Origin: Burhinus oedicnemus
Lineage: Eukaryota > Chordata > Aves > Charadriiformes > Burhinidae
DNA: 64,000 nt
Reading direction: 5' to 3'
NCBI GenBank assembly: GCA_008921705.1
Contig: VFFE01006799.1
Location: forward strand, 1,089,747-1,153,746
How positions within the stretch are numbered: position 1 is the stretch's first letter; each line of letters starts with the position of its first letter. Both the position numbers and the translations under genes were made by a program. Of this stretch, positions 39,041-50,690 are shown in pieces. Under the pieces are notes generated by a model. It worked only from the letters and a program-made list of their open reading frames with translations. It did not search any database and was not told the origin of the DNA.

Positions 39041-39205
39041 GTGGCTTAGTGGGGACTGCAGGCTTCGTGTCCGAAACTCGTTGTCCCGGCCACGTCTCTG
39101 CCAATGACTTGCTCTGTATCCTTCAGCGAAGGGCATAACCTCCGACCCTGCGCTTCACTTTCCTTTAGATAATGATATCTACCCTCACTTTATAAAACAT
39201 TTTAA
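39041..39205 (+). mobile_element. MIR SINE, near-complete and old
   Basis: A tRNA-type head is visible (GTGGCTTAGTGGGGAC, an A-box match), then a decayed B-box region (TGTCCGAAACTCG), then CTGCCAATGACTTGC, CAGCGAAGGGCATAACCTCC, and the core CTTTCCTTTAGATAATGATA before an AT-rich tail. The order agrees with MIR from head to core. The last 50 bases are uncertain. Confidence 0.72.
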
Positions 39206-40620
39206 AATATACATGTAAGATAGTTTGGATCATTACAGGGCAGGCACACAAACAAATACATACACACCCAGACAAGCCATAGTGATACATAAAATGCAGA
39301 CACTCCCATGCACAGAAATGTACTGATGACCTTAGGCTAATGACTGAAGTCTGGGTGGTACTGCCGGTATTCGCAGCGCACACACTTAAAGAGCTGTGCA
39401 GGTCTGCGCAGGCAGCCAGCGAGCTCTTTTGCACGACGTTGGCTAGCGTGGATGGTCCCGGGCACGCTGAGCCGTTTGGGGTAGCTGGCAGCTGCTGGGA
39501 TGCTGCTGCCGGGCGTGCAGTGCTGCTAGCTCTTCTCTAGCGTCAGAAGGGGAGGATTTATAGTCACAGAGGAGAAAAGGGGAAACAGTTCCCACTTTCT
39601 AGAGAGATGGGGTTTTTATTTACTTATTTGTCATAGTTGCTATCTCCTTTAAAGCCCTTATGTAATTAGCAGGAGCCTTGCTAGACTAAATGCAGCATGG
39701 CTGGCGGCCAGGTTCCAGAAGTGCGTCTTGTTCGACACTTTCCGCAGCGGTGAATGGCCTGACTTCTTCCATGTAGTTTTAAATTGCTATGTTTAGAAAC
39801 ACAGAAATGAAAAGCCTCGGGAGGAGAAAGGAAACAAAAGGAAAACCAGTTGTGGAGAATATCAATTTCCCCGATTTTAAGTGCAATTTTAGAAGCACTC
39901 TGAAAATAGTTCATTCCAGATGGGCCCACACTTCATAATTTTTGCACATCCAGAGTCCTCCCACAGGATATCAGATTATTGATGTTATTTTATCAGAAAC
40001 AAATCTCGCAGGCATATCATATGCCGAGTACATGGCACTGCAGCTAGCTCTGCTGAGAACTTGACCCAAGCAGTAACTCCTTCACTGTCTGACAGACACC
40101 TCACAGCTTCAAGTCTTACAGCAGCTCATGTGTGGGACACAACTGAGTCTTGTTTCACGTATTGCTTGCTAGATCACCTGTAAGCTAAACTGTGCTTCTT
40201 TGAAAGAAAAAGCTCTAGTGATATTCCTGCTCTCTATGAACTGAGCCCTTCCTCCAAAGTTCATGCGGGGCTCCTGTCCAGCCTCATGCAGGTTGTTTCA
40301 AATGGTCCTTGCCAAGCCAGTTAGCACCGACTGAACAGCACTGGTCAAATTACTGCAGCTGCAGTGTTCTGCTTAGAGTCATCAGCTGAATGGTACTCCA
40401 TCCCAGAAGGAAGAGGCTTCCGATACTTTGCTCCCCTTAGTCTGCCTGGTCTGTACTTTTGCCCAGGTACTAGTTCGGTCACACATGAACAGCGCTGTTT
40501 GTGACCGGGAACAGTATTGTGTAACTTTGGACCTATCCTACCTCATAAGCAGGGCTCAAGTTCAGAAGTTATTCAGAAGCTGTTTATAGCAGTTCTGTAA
40601 AATAAAAACAAAACCAAAAG
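39206..40620. other. intergenic, no gene seen
   Basis: No gene or repeat was recognised. The sequence is of average composition with a small GC-richer stretch at about 39400-39540. Confidence 0.6.
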
Positions 40621-40688
40621 CACCCAAACAGGGATCGATCCCCGACCTCAAGCACCTCAGCATGCTTTCGGCTATTCCATAACCAGAC
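40621..40688 (-). repeat. decayed tRNA-like element (tRNA pseudogene or SINE head)
   Basis: Read on the minus strand, GAGGTCGGGGATCGATCCC followed by TGTTTGGGTGC lines up with the variable loop, T-arm and 3' acceptor strand of a tRNA. GAATAGC plus CGAAAGCATGCTGAGG resembles a shortened D-arm. The best resemblance I can recall is tRNA-Ile. The anticodon arm is shortened, the T-loop is ATCGATC instead of TTCGATC, and the acceptor stem does not close, so it is not a functional tRNA. An A/T-rich stretch follows (40590-40620), as at the 3' end of a retroposed copy. Confidence 0.35.
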
Positions 40689-43600
40689 AAATCAGTCTAA
40701 TTTCTCATTGTGTATATTCAAAGAGGAAACTACTCTGCAACCTACCAGGTTGCATTTGACCCTGAATAAAACTGCTGCTTTATCAGGTAATGCGATCCTA
40801 AGCAGACTTATAGGAGACTTAAAGTTTATTTCATATGCAAACAAATAACATTATCACCGTCTGACTTGCTTTATTGCTTTGTCTCTCAACATGTTAGATA
40901 TGATGGGATCTTCCTAATTTTCTCCTCCAGCAGCACCTCCCTCCCTGCTACTACTAACCCTTCAGGCACTGCTTCTAGTTTGGTGACTGCTAGTAAAAGG
41001 TCCTTTTAACCTGGTTTCTGAGAAGAAACTGGAAACTGTCCTCAGAGAGATAGAAATGTTCTGTAATGAAAAAGATTTCCACTGAACTTCTCATCCTCTT
41101 CAAACACCAAAGACTAGAATAATTAAATAGATTTAACTCTTACAGGATTTCTACGTATTTCTTTAATGAAATAGAAATTTATAGGAAATTAGGTTTCATT
41201 ACTTCATCTGTCTTGGAACTATTCCTTTTCCTATGCTCAAGATAGTGATGAATTTTACAGATTTGTCAGAATTTCTCAACAAATGTTTGTAATATTTAAG
41301 AAATATTTCATTTCCAAAAGCTCTTTGAAGCAAAGGCTTCTCTGCATTTTTTGATGCTTGGCACTCTGTATTTGGCCAGTGTGACTCAGCACGGGAACGT
41401 GGTTTCTGTTCCCTGAACAGATGACTCAACCTGTATGTATGAGAACAGTGCTTGGAGAGAGCACATCATGTAACACGTAGGAGAAGATCAGGAAAGGAGA
41501 ATCTTCTAAGAGTTAAGTCTGCCTCAGAAATATTAAACATGCTCTGGAAATATTATTGAATTTTTCTATATAGGAATATAAATTGTCTGTGATTTTAAGA
41601 AAAAAAAAAAGCAGTGATCAAATTCACCAAAGTTCTTATAGTCACACCTTCTTGGCACAAAATAATTTCCTGGTTTTTTTGTAAATGCATTTAATTAATG
41701 GACTAGTATTTGTATCTGGAGAAATAAAGCTCCCCTCAAACATTCCTGTGCACAAATGTGATAACTAGTTGAGTTGCTTAAAGCACTGTAAGAAATTAGA
41801 TGGTGAACATGGTACAAAGAACGCAAGTAAACAATCCACACACACTAACTCATGAGAAGTCAAGTGAGATGGACTTAGCAAACATGCTTGCCAAAAACAA
41901 AACAAACGATCCCAAATGACATCAGATCCAATACTAAGCCCACAAATTCCAAGCGATGGGATGACTGCAGGAGGGTACAGGCATCTGCAGCGGGCAGGCC
42001 CTTTGCATACAGAGGCTTTCCCTGCTAAGCATCTTGATAGAAAACTCAGCTCACTCTTAAAACAGCTCACATAAGGGTTACTGCCTTTATAAAACAAACA
42101 AGAAAGCTTTACCATTCCCCAGTCACTCAGTCCAGAAGGAAGCGACAGTTACGGAAGCATGACTTTAAGTCCGTAGAAGTACTTGACCGACATCTGCTGT
42201 GTTTTAATACTTCAGCAATAAGGGTTTATAGATGCTGGAAAATGCAGAGACACACACAAAAAGGATTAAAGCTAGCATTTTTCAGTCCAATGTGACTATT
42301 ATTAGGAGTTCTGTATTTTACACTGTTCACTGCCTGGGTTGTTATAACCTCCTAGCTATTAGATAGAGACCAGAAAAAGCAGTCTGAAGAAGAAAGCAAA
42401 CAAAAGCCGGGCTGCCTTGTAGTCAGAGCCTGTCTCTTATGCAAAACAGGCAGTAGCCTGCAGTACGCCTTGACCACAGCACTCGGCCATTCCAGGTAGA
42501 AGAGCCCAGTGGCTAAAGAAGATGGCTAGCAGTCAAAACACGTATACACAGAGCACCAGCCACCCCACATTCCCACTGCAGGCAAAACATCATGGCCTAC
42601 GTTTGCCAAAGTGTATGGGTGCCATGGGGTTAGAGACCTAATTGCCTATATGAAATTGGCCTCTTGCCTTCCCAGAGCAAAATGTACCCATCTGCAAAGC
42701 CAGTCATTAATTCTTACCTCACAAGAGTTTTGTGAAATTTTAAGGATGCTACTTGAGACCTTTACCCGAAAAGTGCTCTCAGTGAATCATTATAGTTCAT
42801 TACCAGGCTTGAATTTTGAAATAGCAAAAAGAAGCCTTGGTCACTTGATTAAAAGGTGATTGCATACCAGCACAGACCAATAATTTGCTTCCCAGAAGTC
42901 AAGCCATATGAATTAGGAATAAAGAACGCTTATGGCTCTTGTTCAGCACCTGCCAATAGCCCTGCTGAGCCATTGAAGAAATTTAGTCCTTAACTGGCTT
43001 CTTGCTGAAAATCTTGTGGCAAGGTGGACACATCTGTTGACTGTTGGTCTTGCCCTGAACTGCACAGCTTCGGGAGGATGGACATACTTGCCTGTTGTGG
43101 CTTCTTCTCGAAGTCTAGGTTGAGAAAACACAGCAGACAAATGAGGCGCCCAGTTGCTTTGGGGCCTGATCCAGATCCCATGAAACTCAAGAGAGTCTGC
43201 CTTCTCCATGGGAGGATTTGAACCCTGCAGAAGCACCTGCCACCTGTATGGGTATTCAAAAAACTTCATTCAAATGGTACAAACTTCCATGATCAGTCCA
43301 AAACTGCAATTCAAACCAGATTAGTGACTCTCAGAGGGTACGAATTATGTCTTGATTTAAGATCATCTGTTTGCTGAGTCTGTGGCATATGAAGACAGAA
43401 TTCTAATGAAGCTTTTGCAGGTTGGCTATGCTACAACATCCTTTAAGGTGTTTTGACCTCTAGAGTGTCCCCTAACGACCTTCTTCTTTGTTGCACGTGC
43501 TCTGATTGCTTTCAATACTTCCTTATGTTTCTTGCAACTTTGAAGTTTTTCAGAGTTTTTCAGTACTCCAGGGTCCAGAAACTCTTCTGTGAGAGCATTC

Positions 43601-46600
43601 TTATGATGCTGTCATCTGATAAGGGAATTATTTGATTTCTGTCTTGCTGTCTGGCACCCTTCTGTGAAGCCTGTCTGATTTTGATGCATGTTATTAAGGT
43701 TGTGCTTTTGGTATTCATTGGACTCATCGTAACTCACTTAGTCCATGTTTATAAATAATAGCTTGGACAACACTTGTTCTAATGTGGAACCTGTGATATT
43801 TGGTATCTTTCTTGAATCCTCTACCATAGTTTAACAGAGAATTCCATTCCATGTATTTTTAAAGAAAATGCCATGCTCGTCGGTGCTTCAGGAAAACTTT
43901 AATAACTGGTATTGAAATGACTGGCAAATAAATAAAGAATAATACAGAGAAGTAAATCCTTGTTCCCTCGGCATAAAAAACCTAAAAAGCCTGAAAAGCT
44001 GATCTGTAGCAAAAGGCAAAGAATAGCCTGTATTTATTAAGACAATATGATTCCTAAAACCAATCACACTATTTTGGTGTGACAGAGTTTTGAAAGTCTG
44101 TGGCTTGAAATACCAGATACAGATTTATCTGTACAGATACAGGGAGAAGGGGGAGGAGGGAAAGGGAGTGTGGTCCCTCATCCCTGGGACCTGGGGATGC
44201 TCCTGATTATCTTCCACACAGAGGCTTCTTTACCTCCTGCATAAAGTTCAATTTAGTTGTAAGACAACTACAAGGATGAGTTGTAGATATCCCTGTGTCA
44301 TTCCTTTCACAGCTTCTCTGTGAAGGCTGTGTTTAGAGGAGGCTGAGAGCAAGGCATGCTGAGAAAGGTTCCCTGAGAAACATCACTGGATCATTTCTCA
44401 GTTCCAGCAGTCCCAAGCAGGGAGTCAGATTGCCATGCACAGTTCAAAGCAGCTCTTATACAAGAACAATTGCAATCTGTGGCCAGTTAGCCTTTGAAAT
44501 TTTTCTCCCACAATATAGTAAAACTTTTTCTTCAATTAGCAATTATTTGTACTAAATTTATCTTTGAGAGATGCAGCTCCCTTTTCTGTTAGGCATCTTC
44601 CTACTTGCTGCATTAGAGAATGCCACCAGAAGAAATGCTGCTTATAAGCCCGTGGAGTTTATGATATGTTCGGGAGCTGGGAAAAAATGCTTTGCCTGTG
44701 CCTTGCCAACTTTGTGGTATCATAACGCTGAAGACAGACATCAGAACATTAACTGAGAGAATGCAAAACCGACTTGACAGTATTTTGCACTTACCAGAGG
44801 CTTACTCAAGTTTGGAGAGGTAAATGTATTCATAGCTGCTTTCAGAAATATCTGCAATGAACTCAGCTTTGCACAAGTACTTAGGGCTTTCAATACTCAA
44901 ACTTAAAAGAAAGGAAAGGGCTCCATAGATATCATTCAGAACTAAATGCTGCCATCCTTGCTCTTACGAATTATTAAATGCGTACCAAGTATTGTACAAG
45001 TCAAGATGAATTTAAGTAGCTGATTCTTGCCTCTGCAATTTAACCTCAGTAGTTTACAATTACACCAGACAGGACTGAAGATTTCAGTTGACACCTAACC
45101 TAATTCCTACAACATCGAAGCCTGTTCAACGGTGGGGAGGAATTATCTGCAGAGCATCTCACCCAAAAATAGCCTTGGCATGAAGCAAAACTTGAGCACT
45201 GGGAACAGCATCTTGCCCTAATCTAACATCCACACAACAGCTCTGGAGCAGTGGGAAATTCTGTAACCACGTTGTGACCACTACGACAGCGTGTAGGTTA
45301 GAGGAGCAGCCGCAGCATCTTGTTCCATGTGAAACAAGGACCGGAGCCAAACATAGCCTATAATCATCCATAAGGGGATGCTTAGGACAAATCGACTTGG
45401 CCATGGTTAGACGGTTGTGTTTTGGACATTTGAAATGGATTCCTTTTGTTTCAAAAGAAAACACTGTGGATGGACTGGCTGTCCACTGTAGCCAGGACAG
45501 TACTCTGCTAGGTAGGTTTTAAAATGTAATTCCACGACAAATCTTGAATATGTTGGTCTTTATTTCTGGAAGGAGAATAGAAGCGATTCTACTTGCTTTA
45601 AGTAACATACCTTAAATTATACCCACTGCTCAGTACACCTTTATGTGTATATTGTATTACAAGCACGCCCACACTTCAAAAATATGGTAGTCATTTGTGT
45701 GTATTTTCAAAGTGGGTTTCTTTGGTCCCGCTGATAATTTTCTGTCCCTCTATGTATATGTTCAGATATCACTGAACTGCTGGTTGTCCAAACAAACTTA
45801 ACTGACTGTCTCGCTATCTGAGGAAAATACCATTTTTCACATAATCCTACTACATCTCATGCTACTTGTAGCTTGGTTTCCTAAGGCAATGAGGCTAATG
45901 TCATCATGTACTGTGTGTGTATGTTTATGTATATGCATAACTTGAGTCAGTCTCCTCCCAATAAACTTTGATCCTGCTGGCCAACCAGTTCAATTTAACA
46001 AAGACATGGCGGCCTCAGGTATTTTAAGTTCCTCCAGCTAGGCAAATAGGCAAGCAGATAGTGAGGAGAAAACCATGAACTCTCCCACTGAGAAGGCTAC
46101 AACATGGACGCCCTGGCTGAGTGCACAGAGTCAAATGACCCGAACTCTCTATTCTTGGGGAAACAACTGGAATTTGCATGCATTTCAACAGCAGAGAACA
46201 CCACTGCAAGACAAAACCGTAGACAACCATACTATATCACCTCCACAGCTCTTGGATGAGTTGGGTATCACCTACATATGGGTTAAGGTTTAGACTGCCT
46301 CTTGAGACATGACCCCTGCCATGTTTCTTGCTCTGGGGACATCTAACCCAATTTTTACGTCATTGAATGTTCAAGGAAAATTCCTTGCAGAGCAACTCAC
46401 CCCAAAATAACCTGTATTAATGAAGTTGTGGAGCTGTTCTGTCGGCCCAAGTGCCATCATGCTTTGCAAATTAACTCCTGATGGTACATGCTCTTTTCTT
46501 TCCTCTTTACTTAAGGTGCTCAGTAATTTGCTGCCTATACAATGACTGACAATTACAACATGTTCCAAACTGTGGCTGTGGATTCAGTGGTGGGGGAGGA

Positions 46601-47138
46601 GAGAGCAAAACTCATTGACCCCTGTCTGCTTTAGCTGTTGACGGCTACTATTAGCTTAGGTGCATGGATAGCTCACACAGGATACTCAACTCGTCCTTTC
46701 ACCCTGCTTTGTCCTGCGGTCCAGCACATTGGCAACATTATCAAGGCTACAGAGGTCCTATGTGTAAACAGGTGTGTTGAAATGTCCTTTTTCCAATTCC
46801 CTAATCAGTGAGCAACGGTGTACGTTCTCTTGTTCTATTGGGCTGCTCCACCTACTGTCAGAGGCCACCTTGGCCATTCAGCAGCACAGCCAACCCATCT
46901 GCAGCCAGCCAAAGCTGGGAAAAAAACACGCGAGAAATCCTGCCAACTCATCACACAGCATCGCTTCCTCATACCCAACTGGCTGTGCATTGCTCTGTCT
47001 TTCTAAAATGATGACTGGATTTAGATCAGTAAATGTGGCCTTCCATACGCTGTTAATTTTCCTCATGGAAATGCACTGTTCTTATAACAGCATTGCCTCC
47101 ATACAGCCAGTAGGAAGTGTCCTGGGCTTTGCAAATCA
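40689..47138. other. intergenic, no supported gene
   Basis: Mainly unique sequence. An A-run lies at about 41600-41611. The stretch 43150-43190 (GGGGCCTGATCCAGATCCC) resembles part of the same old repeat class as 8951-9030. A 61-codon plus-strand frame at 44571-44756 begins with a signal-peptide-like stretch but has no recognised relative. Confidence 0.55.
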
Positions 47139-47214
47139 TAGAACATCTCGAGTTGGAAGGGACCTATAAGTATCGGCGAGTCCAACTACTTGCTCCTCAC
47201 AGGACTATCTAAAA

Positions 47215-48900
47215 CTAAACCATATGACTAAGAGCATTGTCCAGATGTTCCTTGAACTCTGACAGGCTTGGTGCCATGGCCACTTCCCTGGGGAACCTGC
47301 TCCAATGACCGACCACCCTCTCAGTGAAGAACATTTTCCTAATGTCCAGTTTGAACTTCCTCAGATGCAGCTTCTTTCTAATTCCTTGTGTCCTATTGCT
47401 GGTGACCAGAGAGAGATCAGCACCTCCCCCTCTGTTGCCCCTCTGTGAGGAATTTGTAGACTGTGATGAGGTCACCCCTCAGCTTTCTCTTCTCCAAGCT
47501 GAACAAACCAAGTGACCTCAGGAGCTCCTGTAAATCTTACCCTCAAGGCCTTTCACCATCTTGGTCGCCCTCTTCTGGACACACTCTAATGGTTTGATGT
47601 CCTTCTTATATTGAGGTGCCCAAAACTGCACACAGTACTCAAGGTGAGGCTGCACCAGTGCAGTGCAGAGTAGGACAATCACTTCCCTCGACAAGCTAGC
47701 TATGCTGTGCTTAATGGACCCCAGGACATGGTCGGCCCTTTTGGCTGCTAGGGTACACTGTTGGCTCATATTCAACTTGCCATCAGCCCAAACCCCCAGA
47801 TCTCTTTCTGTGGGGCTGCTCTCCAGCCGTTTATCCCCCAATTTGTACAAATAACCAGGATTATGCTGTCCCAGGTGCAGAATCTGGCACTTGCTCTTCA
47901 TAAATTTCATATGGTTGGTGATTGCCCAACTCTCTAGTCTGTCCAGATCTCTCTGTAAGACCTCTCTACCCTCAAAGGACTCCACAGCTCCTTCTAATTT
48001 TGTATCATCAGCAAACTTAATACACATTCAATTCCTGCATCCAGATAATTTATAAAAATATTAAAGAGCACCGACCCTAAAATTGAGACTTGTGGAAGCC
48101 CACTGGCAACTGGCCACCAGCCTGATGTAACCCCATTTACTATAACTCTTTAAGCCCAATCTGTAAGCCAATTGCTTACAGTATTGCAACGTATTAGGGA
48201 CTTGTCTAGCTGTAAGCTGGAGATTTTATCCAGAAGGATACTGTGAGAGACAGTATCAAAAGCTTTGCTAAAATCCCAAACCACCACATCTACTTGCTTC
48301 CCTTGGTCAACTAGATGGGTGACCTTGTCATAAAAGGAAAATAAGTTAGTTAAGCAGGACTTTCCCCTCGTGAACGCCTGCTGGCTATGACCAATGACTG
48401 TGTTGTCTCTCAAGTGTTTTTCAATAATTCCTGCAATAACCTTCTCCATAATTTTACCTTGCACTGAACTGAGACTGACAGGCCTCTAATTACCAGGGTC
48501 TTCCTTCTTACACTTCTTGAAAATCGGTACATTTGCTAGCTTCTAGTTGACTGGGACCTCTCCAGATTCTCAAGACCATTGAAAAGTAATGTAGAGAGGT
48601 CCCACAATAACATCAGCCAGCTCGTTCAGTACCCTGTGATGAATCCCATCAGGCCCTACAGACTTAAGCACATCCAGCTGGAGCAGCAAGTCTCAAAAAA
48701 TTTGAGAGCTGGCTGGGAGTTTATCATCTGTCCAGTTATGGTCTTTCAACACAGGGCTCTGGGGGTCCCAGGTCCCCTCATTGGTGTTGGTGACAGAGCC
48801 AAAGAAGGCATTAAATGTCTCTGCTTTGTATATGTCCCTATTTGTGAGGTGACAGAACAATGTTATCTCTGATCCTTCTTTTGCTGTTAACATATCATAG
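47215..48900 (-). pseudogene. CR1 ORF2 reverse transcriptase and C-terminal remnant
   Basis: Reverse transcriptase blocks run in order on the minus strand. DIYKAETFNAFFGSV (48893-48693) is the CR1 pre-RT region. SQQAFTRGKSCLTNL and then DFSKAFDTVSHS (48464-48150) are RT motifs, including motif [17 protein letters not shown] (48027 onward) is motif C with both Asp residues kept. LNMSQQCTLAAKRA and PHLEYCVQFWAPQYKKD follow. The C-terminal block RKMFFTERVVGHWSRFPREV lies in a third frame (47475-47215). Frameshifts near 48030-48150 and 47515 separate the pieces. Catalytic residues survive, but no continuous protein can be made. Confidence 0.92.
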
Positions 48901-49099
48901 AAAGCCCTTTTTGTTCTTCACAGTACTGGCCACCTTGAACTCTAATTGAGCTTTGGCCACATGGATTTACTCCCTACAGTGGTCAACAGCATCTTTGTAG
49001 TCCTCCTGTGTTGCCTGTCCTTGCTTCCAATGTCAGTATACTTCCCTTTTCCGCCTAAGTTCTAGAAGATCCCTGCTCAGCCAAGCTGGCCTTCTGCCC

Positions 49100-50042
49100 T
49101 GCTAGCCTACTTCCCAGACTTTGGAATTGCCTGCTCCTGGGCTCTTAAGAGATGGCTTTTAAAAAGTGACCAGCAGTCATGGACCCCAATACCGTCAAAA
49201 ACAGATTCCCAGGGGACCTTACTAACTAGCTCCTTCAGCGGCCTGAAATCTGCGTTTCCCGTATCCAGGGTTGAAGTCTTGCCGGCAGTTTTTCTCCCAT
49301 TGCCAATGATTTGAAACTCAACTACTTGATAGTCACTATGACCCAGACAGCCATCAATTGTCACTTCACCCATGAGTCTCTCTGTTTACAAACAACAAAT
49401 CTAGAAGGACATCTTTTGAGTTGTCTTCCTTAGTACCTGCAGGAAGAAGTTATCTTCAACATGCTTCAGGAATTTCCTGGACCTGTTTGTGTCCGCTGTA
49501 TGATGTTCCCAGTTGACATCTTGGAAATTAATTCACCCACAAGGGCAGCTGATCTGGACATATCCCTTAATTCCTTATAGAATAATTAATTGGTGTCACC
49601 ACCCTGGCTGGGTGGTTGATAGTAGACTCCCACAACAACATGTGCTTTATTTGCTTTCCCTTTTATCCTTACCCAGAGGCTCTCAACCATGTCATCACCA
49701 ACTGCAAGCATCATAGAATCCAACCCCTCCCTTACATACAGTGCTGCCAGCCACCCGCCTTACCTGCCCTGCCTATAACTGTCCATCATGGCACCCTAGT
49801 CACAGGACTCATCCCACCAAGTTTCACCTATGCCAATAGGTGTGGGACTGGGCCAAAGCTTCTACCTCCTCTTGTTTATTCCTTATGCTGCACACATTAG
49901 TATAGAGACATTTCAAATGTGCTCCAGTGTACTCAGTACATCGTGGAGCAGGCTGAAGAACCTCACGCTGTCTCTCAAACATTGGCATGCCGTCCCATGG
50001 CTTATCACTAGTGAGCCTGGTTTTATCCCTTTCCCCCTTCAA
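49100..50042 (-). pseudogene. CR1 ORF2 endonuclease remnant
   Basis: This is the APE-like endonuclease part of CR1 ORF2, which nicks target DNA for reverse transcription. The start carries LKCLYTNVCSIRNKQEEVEA (the CR1 N-terminal block, 50042-49824). The C-terminal half is in the frame 49373-49107 with LGHSDYQVVEF, TLDTGNADFRPLKELV and VPWESVFDGIGV. The SDH catalytic triplet of the family reads SDY here, so the catalytic His is replaced. The middle part is broken by frameshifts. Confidence 0.85.
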
Positions 50043-50044
50043 AT

Positions 50045-50690
50045 CTAGTTTAAAACTCTTTCAATGAGCCCTGCTAACTCTTGTGCAAAGATCCTTTTCC
50101 CCCTTTGAGACAGGTGTACCCCATCTGTTGCTAGTAGGCCTGGTGTCTTGTAGACCATCCCGTGATCAAAAAACCAAAAATTCTGCCAATGACACCAGTC
50201 ACAGAGCCAGGTATTGATTAGCTGGGTCTGCCTGTTTCTTCCAACATCATTCCCTGCAACTAGAAGGATAGAAGAAAACACTGCTTGTGTTTCTGAACCC
50301 TTAACTGGTTGTCCCAAGGCCCTGAAGTCTCTCTTGATTACCGTTGGACTTCCCGTTGCAACTTCATCGCTGCCTACATGAAAAAGCAATAATGGATAAT
50401 AATCTGAGGGCTGTACCAGGGTAGGAAGTTCTCTTGTAACATATTTAACCTGGACCCCAGAGAGGCAGCGGACTTCCATAAGAAGTGGGTCTGGTTGGCA
50501 TATGGGGCCTTCTGTTGCCCTTAGAAGAGTATCCTATGATAATAACCCATCTTCTTTTAATAGAAGTGGTTTTGATGTGGAGTGTAGGCTGACTTAACTT
50601 TGCAATGTCTTAGACCTAGATGGACCACCATCCTCATCATTATTTGCTTCCAATTCCAGAGCTTCATACCTATTGTACAAGGGAAGAGTA
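50045..50690 (-). pseudogene. CR1 ORF1 C-terminal esterase (SGNH-like) remnant
   Basis: This is the ORF1 product remnant of the 3.5-kb CR1. The frame at 50479-50045 carries SDYYPLLLFHVGSDEVA, VAGNDVGRNRQTQ and TDGVHLSQRGKRIF, the conserved blocks of the CR1 ORF1 esterase-like domain. The D..H pair in TDGVHLS is the expected catalytic Asp/His block. Upstream, near 50510-50530, the GDS nucleophile block is split by a frameshift and appears to read Thr in the Ser position. A further stop lies near 50590. The stop TAG at 50047-50045 closes ORF1, and the ORF2 frame follows almost at once. The domain is presumed to help CR1 particles; this copy is dead. Confidence 0.85.

Larger units (their letters stand above)
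47139..50690 (-). mobile_element. long CR1 non-LTR retrotransposon, 5'-truncated and inactive
   Basis: CR1 is the main LINE of birds and other sauropsids and moves by target-primed reverse transcription. Reading from 50690 down to 47139, the copy keeps an ORF1 esterase remnant, then ORF2 endonuclease, reverse transcriptase and the CR1-typical C-terminal region, and ends with a CR1 3' terminus (TTCCAACTCGAGATGTTCTATGATT on the element strand, split here as CCAACTCGAG then TTCTATGATT). The copy is about 3.5 kb, against about 4.5 kb for full CR1. The 5' end fades into AT-rich flank near 50690. Several frameshifts and stops split the ORFs. It lies in the same orientation as EGFR. Confidence 0.92.
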
